NCBI GenBank assembly: GCA_964369235.1
Contig: CAYJEQ010000059.1
Location: 1 to 16,811, forward strand
From: CAYJEQ01 sp964369235
GTDB taxonomy: Bacteria > Bacillota > Clostridia > Oscillospirales > Ruminococcaceae
Direction: 5' to 3'
Length of the DNA: 16,811 bases
The notes below the pieces were generated by a model. It saw only the letters and a list, made by a program, of their open reading frames with translations. It was not told where the DNA came from and made no database searches. Position numbers and translations under genes: made by a program. Below, piece by piece: positions 7,864-15,297 of the stretch (position 1 is its first letter; the number at the start of each line of letters is the position of its first letter).

Positions 7864-9174
7864 CTACTTCTGCTTATTTACTAGGTCTTTGTACAGTACA
7901 TCTACAGAGGTTTCGTAGTCACTATTGTCCACCCCAATTACTATACTTAAATCCTTAGCACCATAGGAGATTAGCTTTACATTTACCCCTACCGAGCCCA
8001 GTGCTGTAAATATCTCACCAGCTACACCATCTATCTCAGAGAAGTTTCTCCCCAGTATAGACACCAGTGCCATATCCTCCACCACTGTTAGGGAGGTAAT
8101 ATGGGATAGCTCTCTTAAATCAGAAATAAGGCCTGACATATCGGTAATCATATCACTGGCAATAACAATATTAACACTGTCCACATCGGTGGTTAGCTGT
8201 TCTGGATCTATGTAGTATTTTTCTAGTACAATTAGTATGTCCTTCATTACCGACATACGGGAACACTCCATATCACGAACAAGGGTAAAAGCTGTATAAC
8301 CTCTCTTACCAGCAATACCTTTAATTAGGTAGCTTTCCTCCTGTATGGACTGGCTTACCAGTGTACCTTTTCCCTGTGGGTTGTTGGTATCCATTATTCT
8401 AATAGGTATACCAGCACTGCGTACAGGGGAGATGGTTTCCTCATGAAGGACTGACGCACCCATAAAGGATAACTCTCTTAGTTCCTCATAGGAAATCTGA
8501 TCAATTCTCTTAGGTGAGCCTACAATTCTCGGATCAGCAATAAGCACCCCTGAAACATCTGTCCAGTTTTCGTAGCAATCAGCCTGTAAAGCTCCAGCTA
8601 CTAAAGCACCTGTAATATCACTGCCTCCACGAGGGAAGGCTTTTACTGTTTTATCTCCGTACGCTCCATAGAACCCTGGAATAACCATTCTATCATACTT
8701 TTTATATGCGTTTTGTATTTGCTCGTAGGTTACCTCTCGGTTAAGGCTACCATCATCATTAAATCTTATTAAATCCACAGCATCTACAAAGGTATATCCC
8801 AGATAGTCTGCCATCATCATAGCAGTGAAATACTCCCCACAGGTTACAATATAATCCTTAGATATTCTAGGGGTAAACTCCTCCTCTAATATCTCTAACT
8901 CTCTAACAATGTCAATACCACTGTTTATCTGCTCTGCCACCTCCATGAAGTTTTTGCAGATTTTGTTATACACATCTACATAATCCTCACGACGGGACAA
9001 ACAGGAGTAGAGGCTATACAGTAGGTCTGTGGTTTTAATATCTTCGCTGTTTTTCTTGCCCAGTGCAGAGATTACAATAACCTTACGGTCAGAGTTTGCC
9101 TCTACAATGGATTTAACTTTTTCAAACTGTCCAGCACTAGCAACACTAGAACCGCCAAACTTAGCAACTATCAT
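7864..9174 (-). CDS. lysC: Aspartate kinase, monofunctional, with ACT domains
   Basis: This enzyme phosphorylates L-aspartate to aspartyl phosphate, the first step to aspartate semialdehyde and then lysine, threonine and methionine. The 436-aa protein has an amino-acid kinase domain with KFGGSS at 5-10, TCGEYF at 111-116, FPRGGSDITGA at 180-190 and WTDVSGVLIADPR at 204-216. Two ACT-type regulatory regions follow, at about 312-350 and 365-430, suggesting feedback control by end-product amino acids. The start MIVAKFGGSSVAS resembles the Bacillus AKIII (YclM) type. An AAGGGGAA ribosome binding site lies upstream. It sits behind nspC in a polyamine locus, where its product leads to the semialdehyde used by the dehydrogenase encoded at 10466-11668, so it may be a pathway-dedicated isozyme. 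I see no lysine riboswitch upstream. Confidence 0.93.
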   Translation of the reverse strand: MIVAKFGGSSVASAGQFEKVKSIVEANSDRKVIVISALGKKNSEDIKTTDLLYSLYSCLSRREDYVDVYNKICKNFMEVAEQINSGIDIVRELEILEEEFTPRISKDYIVTCGEYFTAMMMADYLGYTFVDAVDLIRFNDDGSLNREVTYEQIQNAYKKYDRMVIPGFYGAYGDKTVKAFPRGGSDITGALVAGALQADCYENWTDVSGVLIADPRIVGSPKRIDQISYEELRELSFMGASVLHEETISPVRSAGIPIRIMDTNNPQGKGTLVSQSIQEESYLIKGIAGKRGYTAFTLVRDMECSRMSVMKDILIVLEKYYIDPEQLTTDVDSVNIVIASDMITDMSGLISDLRELSHITSLTVVEDMALVSILGRNFSEIDGVAGEIFTALGSVGVNVKLISYGAKDLSIVIGVDNSDYETSVDVLYKDLVNKQK

Positions 9175-9237
9175 TTCCTATTCCCCTTGCTTTTAATCTT
9201 TATCTTTTGCTGTGTTTTATATAGCTTTATAATCTAT

Positions 9238-9276
9238 GGGGTATCTTAAACTGTAGTACACTGTCTAAGATACCCC
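9238..9276. repeat. Perfect 11-bp inverted repeat upstream of aspartate kinase gene
   Basis: GGGGTATCTTA (9238-9248) pairs with TAAGATACCCC (9266-9276) around a 17-nt loop. No T-run follows on either strand, so it is a poor intrinsic terminator. It lies in the 161-nt gap between nspC and the kinase gene and could be an RNA-processing or stability element. A second, weaker hairpin (AGCCC/GGGCT with flanking CTAGGTA/TACCCTAG) covers 9303-9339 and includes the nspC stop codon. Confidence 0.5.
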
Positions 9277-9335
9277 TAATTTAATGCTTTATTAAATGTT
9301 CACTAGGTACACAGCCCAAACAGGGCTACTATACC

Positions 9336-10466
9336 CTAGGATAATCTCATCTTAAAATCATCATAGCCAAATTCCTTAACAGTTTCTATAGTGTTATCGG
9401 TTTTTAATAGCATGATTTTAGGCAGTGCCATTCCGTTAAAGGTATTATTCTTTACCATGGAATAGATAGCCATATCCATAAATATTAGTTTACTGCCTAT
9501 TTCCAGTGACTGATCAAAGGAGTAATCCCCAATAATATCCCCAGCTAAACAGGTAGGCCCTGTTAGGCGATAGGTGTATTTTTTCTCTCCACTTTCCCCA
9601 CTGCCAAATAGCGGTGGGCGATAAGGCATTTCAATAACATCTGGCATATGGCAGGCAGCAGAAGTATCTAGCACAGCAATTTCCATACCGTTTTCCACTA
9701 TGTCCAGCACAGTTGTTACCATATAACCACCATAGTAGGCTATTGCCTCCCCTGGCTCTAGGTAAACCTGTACATTATACTTAGCTTTAAAGGTTTTAAT
9801 AGCCTCTATTAGTGCCACTCGGTCGTAGTCACCTCTTGTTATATGATGTCCACCACCGAAGTTAATCCACTTCATCTGTGGGATAAACTCCCCAAACTGC
9901 TGTTCAAATGCTGCCAAAGTAGAGATAAAGTCATCACTATTCTGCTCACATAAAGTGTGAAAATGCAGCCCATCAATACCCTCTAGCAGTTCTGGTTTAA
10001 AGTTCTCACGATTAACACCCATGCGAGAGCCTACAGAACAAGGGTCGTAGATGCCACCACCCTGAGTAGAGTGCATAGGGTTTACCCTAATACCGAAACT
10101 TTTCCCACTTGCCATAGCCTTTTCACGGTATCTTTCCCACTGGTTAAAGGAATTGTAGATAATGTGATCACAGATGGATAGAATTTCATCCATCTCATGA
10201 TCTAGGTAGGCAGCAGAAAACACATGGTTTTCCTTGCCCATTTCCTCATAGCCTAGTTTTGCTTCATATAAACCACTGGCTGTACAGCCAGCTAGGTATT
10301 TACCGATTAAAGGATATATGCGAAACATAGAGAAGGCCTTCTGTGCCAGCAGAATTTTGCAATCAGCTTTTTCTGCTACCTCAGCTAGTATCTCTAGATT
10401 AGCTATTATCTTCTCCTCATCTACCACATAGGCTGGGGTAGATACATTGTATAATTCTTTGTTCAT
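9336..10466 (-). CDS. nspC: Carboxynorspermidine/carboxyspermidine decarboxylase
   Basis: This is a PLP-dependent decarboxylase of the alanine-racemase fold. It removes CO2 from carboxyspermidine (or carboxynorspermidine) to give spermidine (or norspermidine). At 376 aa it is close to the usual family length. The PLP lysine is K43 in AQKAF. Other landmarks are HFHTLCE at 168-174, the glycine loop FGGGHH at 203-208, EPGEA at 237-241, and C306 in CLAGD near the second active-site half. Its ATG overlaps the dehydrogenase stop by one base (TAATG), so the two enzymes of the route are coupled. No gene for making diaminopropane is seen nearby, while putrescine synthesis is, so spermidine is the likelier product. 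An aminopropylagmatine-forming variant cannot be excluded. Confidence 0.93.
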   Translation of the reverse strand: MNKELYNVSTPAYVVDEEKIIANLEILAEVAEKADCKILLAQKAFSMFRIYPLIGKYLAGCTASGLYEAKLGYEEMGKENHVFSAAYLDHEMDEILSICDHIIYNSFNQWERYREKAMASGKSFGIRVNPMHSTQGGGIYDPCSVGSRMGVNRENFKPELLEGIDGLHFHTLCEQNSDDFISTLAAFEQQFGEFIPQMKWINFGGGHHITRGDYDRVALIEAIKTFKAKYNVQVYLEPGEAIAYYGGYMVTTVLDIVENGMEIAVLDTSAACHMPDVIEMPYRPPLFGSGESGEKKYTYRLTGPTCLAGDIIGDYSFDQSLEIGSKLIFMDMAIYSMVKNNTFNGMALPKIMLLKTDNTIETVKEFGYDDFKMRLS

Positions 10467-11668
10467 TAGTCCACCAGTGTTGGGTTAAAGTCTTCTTCCC
10501 ATGGAAGTCCCCATTTATTAAGTGCATCCATAAATGGATCTGGGTTAAATTCTTCAATATTCCATACACCCGGCTTATTCCATGTACCGTTCATTACTAG
10601 CATTGCGCCGATCATTGCTGGTACACCTGTTGTGTAGGAAATAGCCTGAGAACCAACCTCTTTGTAACACTCCTGATGATCACAGATATTGTATACATAG
10701 TAGGTTTTTTCTACGCCGTCTTTAATACCTTTGTAGATACAACCGATATTTGTTTTACCTACTGTACGAGGGCCTAGAGATGCAGGATCTGGCAGTAGTT
10801 CTTTTAAAAACTGGATAGGAACAATCTTTGTACCGTTAAAGTCAATTGGCTCTATTCCTAGCATACCAACATTCTCTAAACACTTCATGTGAGTTAGGTA
10901 GCTCTGTCCAAAGGTCATAAAGAATCTAATTCTCTTTAGGCCTGGCATATTTTCGACTAGGCTCTCTAGCTCCTCATGGTATAGTAGGTACATGTCCTTC
11001 ATACCAACTTCTTTAAAGTTGTATTCTCTCTTAATTTCCATTGGCTGTGTTTCAATCCAGCTACCATTTTCCCAGTATCTACCGTTAGCAGAAACTTCTC
11101 TTAGGTTAATCTCTGGGTTAAAGTTTGTAGCAAATGGATAGCCATGGTCACCACCATTACAATCTAGAATGTCGATTGTGTGGATTTCGTCAAAATAATG
11201 CTTTAGCGCATATGCAGAGAATACACCTGTTACACCTGGGTCAAAACCACTACCTAGTAGTGCGCAGATACCAGCTTCTTTAAACTTTTCTCTGTATGCC
11301 CACTGCCATTTGTACTCAAACTTAGCTGTGTCCAGTGGCTCGTAGTTAGCTGTGTCCACATAGTGAGTTTTTGTAGCTAGGCAAGCGTCCATAATGGATA
11401 GATCCTGGTATGGTAGGGCAAGGTTTAGCACTACATCAGGCTTAAAGTCGTTTATAAGCGCAACTAGTTCCTCCACATTATCTGCGTCCACCTGTGCAGT
11501 GTGAATTTTAGTTTTTGTTGTTGGTTGTAGGGTTTCTTTTAGGGCGTCGCACTTGGATTTAGTACGGCTGGCAATCATGATTTCCTCAAATACTTCGCTG
11601 TTCTGGCAACACTTGTGTACAGAAACACCAGCAACGCCGCCAGCACCGATAATTAAACATTTACCCAT
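10466..11668 (-). CDS. Carboxynorspermidine/carboxyspermidine dehydrogenase (saccharopine dehydrogenase family)
   Basis: This enzyme is expected to reductively condense aspartate semialdehyde with putrescine (or diaminopropane) using NADPH, giving carboxyspermidine for NspC. The 400-aa protein begins with a Rossmann nucleotide loop GAGGVAG at 8-14. It carries the family motif GSGFDPGVTGVF at 139-150, followed by NGGDHGYPFATNFNPE in the substrate domain. This family is often mislabelled saccharopine dehydrogenase, but the coupling with nspC (one-base overlap) fixes the role. The start has an AGGAG ribosome binding site 9 nt upstream. A 254-bp hairpin-rich element separates it from speB, so it may have its own promoter. 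Whether the amine acceptor is putrescine, diaminopropane or agmatine cannot be read from the sequence. Confidence 0.92.
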   Translation of the reverse strand: MGKCLIIGAGGVAGVSVHKCCQNSEVFEEIMIASRTKSKCDALKETLQPTTKTKIHTAQVDADNVEELVALINDFKPDVVLNLALPYQDLSIMDACLATKTHYVDTANYEPLDTAKFEYKWQWAYREKFKEAGICALLGSGFDPGVTGVFSAYALKHYFDEIHTIDILDCNGGDHGYPFATNFNPEINLREVSANGRYWENGSWIETQPMEIKREYNFKEVGMKDMYLLYHEELESLVENMPGLKRIRFFMTFGQSYLTHMKCLENVGMLGIEPIDFNGTKIVPIQFLKELLPDPASLGPRTVGKTNIGCIYKGIKDGVEKTYYVYNICDHQECYKEVGSQAISYTTGVPAMIGAMLVMNGTWNKPGVWNIEEFNPDPFMDALNKWGLPWEEDFNPTLVD

Positions 11669-11731
11669 AATCTTATTCTCCTTATATTTTAATAATATCT
11701 TAACTTATCAAATCAAAACTTTAAAAACATA

Positions 11732-11985
11732 AAAGTTTTACTAGATTTTTTTCAAAAAATCTCGGTTCTTAGGCAGAGCCTAAGGCGCTTTTCGCAAAAA
11801 GCGAAATTCTCTATGGTTGGGAGCATTTTTGAAGGTGAATTTCAAAATAGTCCAGTGGACTGTTTTGAAAGAGGAAACTTTTTGCGATAGAAAAAGTTTT
11901 CCTGTATTAAACTCACCCTATTCACTCATCAGAAATAAGTGTATAATCTGCTTTAACTAGAATTTAATAAATCTAGTAAAACTTT
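11732..11985. mobile_element. MITE-like element with 17-bp terminal inverted repeats
   Basis: Perfect 17-bp inverted ends, AAAGTTTTACTAGATTT at 11732-11748 and its complement at 11969-11985, bound a 254-bp segment without coding capacity. Inside is a chain of hairpins: CTTAGGC/GCCTAAG (11768-11784), CGCTTTT/AAAAGCG (11786-11803), a 14-bp arm pair with one wobble centred on AGTCCAGTGGACT (11841-11869), and a stem of about 12 bp with AAACTTTTT/AAAAAGTTT (11872-11903). I see no clear target-site duplication and no transposase. It lies exactly between speB and the dehydrogenase gene. It may be a miniature transposable element or a structured dispersed repeat. Confidence 0.6.
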
Positions 11986-12004
11986 AAATTAATTAGTTTT
12001 CTTA

Positions 12005-12853
12005 CTACTTCTGTAATTGTAGTAGTATCTCCCTTGTAATCTTACAAGCCAGTGCAGTAGATGCTCCACTTTGGTCGTAATGTGGTGCTAATTCGTTAAT
12101 ATCACAACCGATAATATTAAGTTTATCCAGCTGTAATACTGCCCCCATTAGCTCCTTAAAGGATACCCCACCAGCCTCAGGAGTACCTGTACCCCAGAAA
12201 CAGGAAGGATCTAGCACATCTAAATCTAAAGTGAAGTATACAGGTTTTCCCTGTAGCTGTGCTACTACTTCCTCAAAGCCCACTAGGTCAAATTTACGCA
12301 GATTGGTATGCTTGCTAGCAAACTGAAATTCCTGACGCTCACCACTTCTAATACCAAACTGATGGATACGGCCATCCCCTAAGAAGTTCCATATCTGTTT
12401 AATAACACCAGAATGAGTTAGCTCCTCACCCATGTACTCATCTCTTAAATCGGTGTGAGCATCTAGGTGGATTAACTGTAAATCAGGGTATTTCTCGTAG
12501 GCAGCTCGTACAGCACCTAGAGTAATCAGATGTTCCCCACCTAGCATAACAGGGATTTTGCCATCTTCTAGCACCTGTTTTGTGTAATCGTAGGTCATAT
12601 CTAGCATTTTGTAAGCATTGCCAAAAGGTAGCTCAATGTCCCCACCGTCAAAAACAGCCATATCTGTTAGATCTCTGTCACAGTAAGGGGAGTAGGTTTC
12701 GATACCGAAACTCTCATTTCTAATTGCAGAAGGGCCAAATCTCGTCCCCGGTCTAAAGGAGGTTGTCCCGTCAAAAGGCACACCGAATAGCACCACATCT
12801 GCTTCATTATAGGAGGCTTCACAGCCGATAAATGTTTGGATATTCTTATTCAT
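12005..12853 (-). CDS. speB: Agmatinase (ureohydrolase family)
   Basis: This enzyme hydrolyses agmatine to putrescine and urea with a two-manganese centre. The 282-aa protein shows the metal ligands of the arginase/agmatinase fold: H108 in GGEH (105-108), D131, H133 and D135 in DAHTD, and D210 and D212 in DLDVLDP. E226 lies in the substrate-side GTGTPEAGG loop, and H147 in THSG corresponds to the conserved active-site histidine region. Its ATG lies 8 bp inside the end of speE, so the two genes are translationally coupled. The gene follows speA and speE, matching the pathway arginine to agmatine to putrescine. Acting on aminopropylagmatine instead, as in Thermus, is an alternative the sequence cannot exclude. 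Confidence 0.94.
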   Translation of the reverse strand: MNKNIQTFIGCEASYNEADVVLFGVPFDGTTSFRPGTRFGPSAIRNESFGIETYSPYCDRDLTDMAVFDGGDIELPFGNAYKMLDMTYDYTKQVLEDGKIPVMLGGEHLITLGAVRAAYEKYPDLQLIHLDAHTDLRDEYMGEELTHSGVIKQIWNFLGDGRIHQFGIRSGERQEFQFASKHTNLRKFDLVGFEEVVAQLQGKPVYFTLDLDVLDPSCFWGTGTPEAGGVSFKELMGAVLQLDKLNIIGCDINELAPHYDQSGASTALACKITREILLQLQK

Positions 12854-13700
12854 TTTCTATTAGCATCTCCTCTACATATTTAGGAAGATAGAAAGCCCCT
12901 TTGTGTAGGTTTGGGGTGTAGTATCTTGTTTCTATTCCCAGTGCTTTCCAGCTGTCTTTTTGTATATCTGCTACAGGGTGGTATTGCTTTGAAGCAAAGC
13001 CAAATAACCAGTGTCCTGAGGGATAGGTTGGGATATGTGCCTGATATACCCTAGCTATAGGGAAGCTGTGGGTTATTCTTTTGTGGGCTCTAGCCATTGC
13101 CACTGCATCTTCTTTATAGAAGGGGCTTTCGTGCTGATTTACCATTATGCCCTCATCGGTAAGTGCCTCAAAGCAGTTGCCATAAAATTCCTTGGTAAAG
13201 AGCACCTCACCTGGTCCAGAGGGGTCGGTGGAGTCCACTATAATTAAATCATATTTATTCTTAACATGACGGATGAATTTCAGCCCGTCGGCAATGTGGA
13301 TATTAGCTACAGGATTAGAAAATCCACAAGCTGTTTTAGGCAGATATTCTTTACAGATATCTATTACTCTCTCATCTATCTCCACTAGGTCGATATTTTC
13401 TATAGTAGGGTATTTTCCTAGCTCCCTTAAAGCTCCACCGTCACCAGCACCGATAATTAGTACATTTTTAATAGCTGGGTTTACAGCCATTGCCACATGG
13501 GTAATCATCTCGTGGTAGATAAATTCGTCCTTTTCTGTAAGCATCATCACCCCATCTAGGGTTAGAAACTTACCAAACTCTGGGCTTTTATAAACAGCTA
13601 TTCGCTGAAAATCACTTTGTTCACTGTGAAGCTGTGCCTCCACCTTAATGGAAAATCTCACACTGGAGGTGTGGTATTCGCTATACCATAAATCATCCAT
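12846..13700 (-). CDS. speE: Spermidine synthase (polyamine aminopropyltransferase)
   Basis: This enzyme transfers the aminopropyl group from decarboxylated S-adenosylmethionine to putrescine, giving spermidine and methylthioadenosine. The 284-aa protein has the short N-terminal beta domain ending in DEFIYHEMITH (58-68), then a Rossmann methyltransferase-like core. Core landmarks are GAGDGGALRE at 84-93, VEIDE at 106-110, the catalytic-loop motif DSTDPSGPGE at 156-165 and IPTYPSGHW at 223-231. All expected residues are present and the length is usual. An AAGGAAGGG ribosome binding site lies upstream. The gene follows speA after a structured 154-nt gap and overlaps speB by 8 bp. The acceptor could be agmatine in place of putrescine; putrescine is the default expectation. 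Confidence 0.94.
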   Translation of the reverse strand: MDDLWYSEYHTSSVRFSIKVEAQLHSEQSDFQRIAVYKSPEFGKFLTLDGVMMLTEKDEFIYHEMITHVAMAVNPAIKNVLIIGAGDGGALRELGKYPTIENIDLVEIDERVIDICKEYLPKTACGFSNPVANIHIADGLKFIRHVKNKYDLIIVDSTDPSGPGEVLFTKEFYGNCFEALTDEGIMVNQHESPFYKEDAVAMARAHKRITHSFPIARVYQAHIPTYPSGHWLFGFASKQYHPVADIQKDSWKALGIETRYYTPNLHKGAFYLPKYVEEMLIENE

Positions 13701-13734
13701 AATTATGACCCTTCCTTTCTGTAATCTCAGTGTT

Positions 13735-13850
13735 CTGTGGGTTTATCTCCACCTGTTAAGGGTAGCAGTATCTATTACTGAATCCCACATAGCACCTCTT
13801 TGAAAATTACTTTTCAAATTTAAGGTAGGGATAGTAGTATCCTACCTATA
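13735..13850 (-). other. Structured spacer between speA and speE
   Basis: Three inverted repeats fill this gap. A 10-bp stem with one bulge at 13823-13847 (AGGTAGG/CCTACCT) follows the speA stop, but its tail is only TTAAATTT, so it is at best a weak terminator. TTTGAAAA/TTTTCAAA with a 4-nt loop lies at 13799-13818. A GTGGG/CCCAC pairing near 13736-13788 encloses a CAGTA/TACTG hairpin. It may tune speE expression or stabilise RNA ends. No good promoter is visible. Confidence 0.4.
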
Positions 13851-13854
13851 ATAT

Positions 13855-15297
13855 TTATTTTAGTACATTTAGTCTGCTGGCGTCCATTGTTTCAGGGCCT
13901 GTTACCAGACATCCCTTGGATTTAGCATAGTTAATATACTCTATTATTTCCTTTGTTATTCTCTCCCCTGGGGCAAGAATTGGTATTCCTGGTGGATAGC
14001 ACATTACAAACTCACTACACACTCTACCTGTGCACTGATTAATATCCACACTTTCCTTATCACCATAGAATGCTTCCTGTGGGGACATTACCACCTCTGG
14101 AGAGATGTACTCGCTGTCTAGCATACCTGTTTTATCTTTTTTGTAGCGGCGACGGATTTCGTATAGGGCTGAAATTAGCCTTTCGATATTCTTATTCTTA
14201 TCTCCTACAGAAATATAAGCAAGTATATTACCTAAATCCCCAAATTCAATCTGTATATCATACTCATCACGAAGTAGATCATAAACTTCCTTACCGGCAA
14301 GGCCTATATCTAGGGTGTTTACCGATAATTTAGTAGTGTCAAAGTCATAGACACTATCTCCGTTAATAATTTCCTTAGAGTAGGCGTAGTAATCACCGAT
14401 TTCATTTATCTCAGCTCGAGCATAGTCAGAAAATCTCTTTACCTTCTCAAAAATCTCCACACCTCTTAAAGCTAGGTTTCTTCTGCTAATATCAAGGCTG
14501 GACATAAATAGGTAGCTACCACTGGTAGTTTGTGTTAGATTAATTATCTGTCGCACATAGTGTGGGTTCATGCCCTTACCACAAAGCAGTATTGAGCTTT
14601 GGGTTAAAGATCCTCCGGACTTGTGCATACTTACACTTGCCATATCGGCACCTGCTGCCATTGCAGATATAGGCATATCCTTACCAAAGTAGAAATGTGT
14701 TCCGTGGGCTTCGTCCACTATAACCTTTACCCCATTATCATGGGCTATATCCACTATGGATTTAAGGTCGGAACATATACCGTAATAGGTTGGATTATTT
14801 ACTAGAATTGCCTTTGCCTCTGGATTTTCCTCTATGGCTTTCTTTACATCTTCTACCCTCATGCCCAAAGCTATGCCTAGTCGCATATTAGTTTGTGGAT
14901 TAACATATACAGGTATACCACCACAAACAACTAGGGCGTTAATAACACTTTGGTGGACATTTCTCGGTAGAATTAGCTTATCCCCTCTAGTAATAGTGGA
15001 AAAAATCATAGCCTGTACTGAAGAAGTTGTTCCCCCTACCATAAAAAAGGCATGGGCAGCGCCGAAAGCCTCAGCAGCTAGCTCCTCTGCTTCCTTAATA
15101 ACCGAGGTGGGATGACATAGGTTGTCCAGACATTTCATAGAGTTTACATCTACGCTCATGCACTGCTCCCCTAGAAATTCTGTTAATTCTGGGTTGCCTT
15201 TACCTCTTTTGTGGCCTGGCACATCAAAGGGAACTGTTTTATTATTTTTTAGCTCTACTAAGGCTTCATAGATAGGAGCTTTATTCTGATCTGCCAC
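13855..15297 (-). CDS. speA: Arginine decarboxylase, Bacillus SpeA type (GTG start)
   Basis: This PLP enzyme decarboxylates arginine to agmatine. It belongs to the aminotransferase-fold Orn/Lys/Arg decarboxylase class, and its 480 aa matches Bacillus SpeA. Landmarks are VPGHKRGKG at 26-34, the cofactor-binding VDEAHGTH at 194-201, the PLP lysine K226 in SMHKSGGS (223-230), and the C-terminal domain with CYPPGIPILAPGE at 433-445. The start codon is GTG and shares one base with the speD stop (TAGTG), with a good GGAGGT ribosome binding site inside the end of speD, so the two are coupled. Family members can also use lysine or ornithine. The nearby agmatinase gene makes arginine by far the likeliest substrate. 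Confidence 0.93.
   Translation of the reverse strand: MADQNKAPIYEALVELKNNKTVPFDVPGHKRGKGNPELTEFLGEQCMSVDVNSMKCLDNLCHPTSVIKEAEELAAEAFGAAHAFFMVGGTTSSVQAMIFSTITRGDKLILPRNVHQSVINALVVCGGIPVYVNPQTNMRLGIALGMRVEDVKKAIEENPEAKAILVNNPTYYGICSDLKSIVDIAHDNGVKVIVDEAHGTHFYFGKDMPISAMAAGADMASVSMHKSGGSLTQSSILLCGKGMNPHYVRQIINLTQTTSGSYLFMSSLDISRRNLALRGVEIFEKVKRFSDYARAEINEIGDYYAYSKEIINGDSVYDFDTTKLSVNTLDIGLAGKEVYDLLRDEYDIQIEFGDLGNILAYISVGDKNKNIERLISALYEIRRRYKKDKTGMLDSEYISPEVVMSPQEAFYGDKESVDINQCTGRVCSEFVMCYPPGIPILAPGERITKEIIEYINYAKSKGCLVTGPETMDASRLNVLK

Noticed and set aside
9175..9335. Lysine riboswitch upstream of aspartate kinase
   Set aside because: The gap is short and none of the conserved L-box blocks are visible.
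13035..13518. Plus-strand open frames opposite speE and others opposite the transporter and speA
   Set aside because: They are antisense shadows of well-supported genes, without ribosome binding sites or recognisable features.
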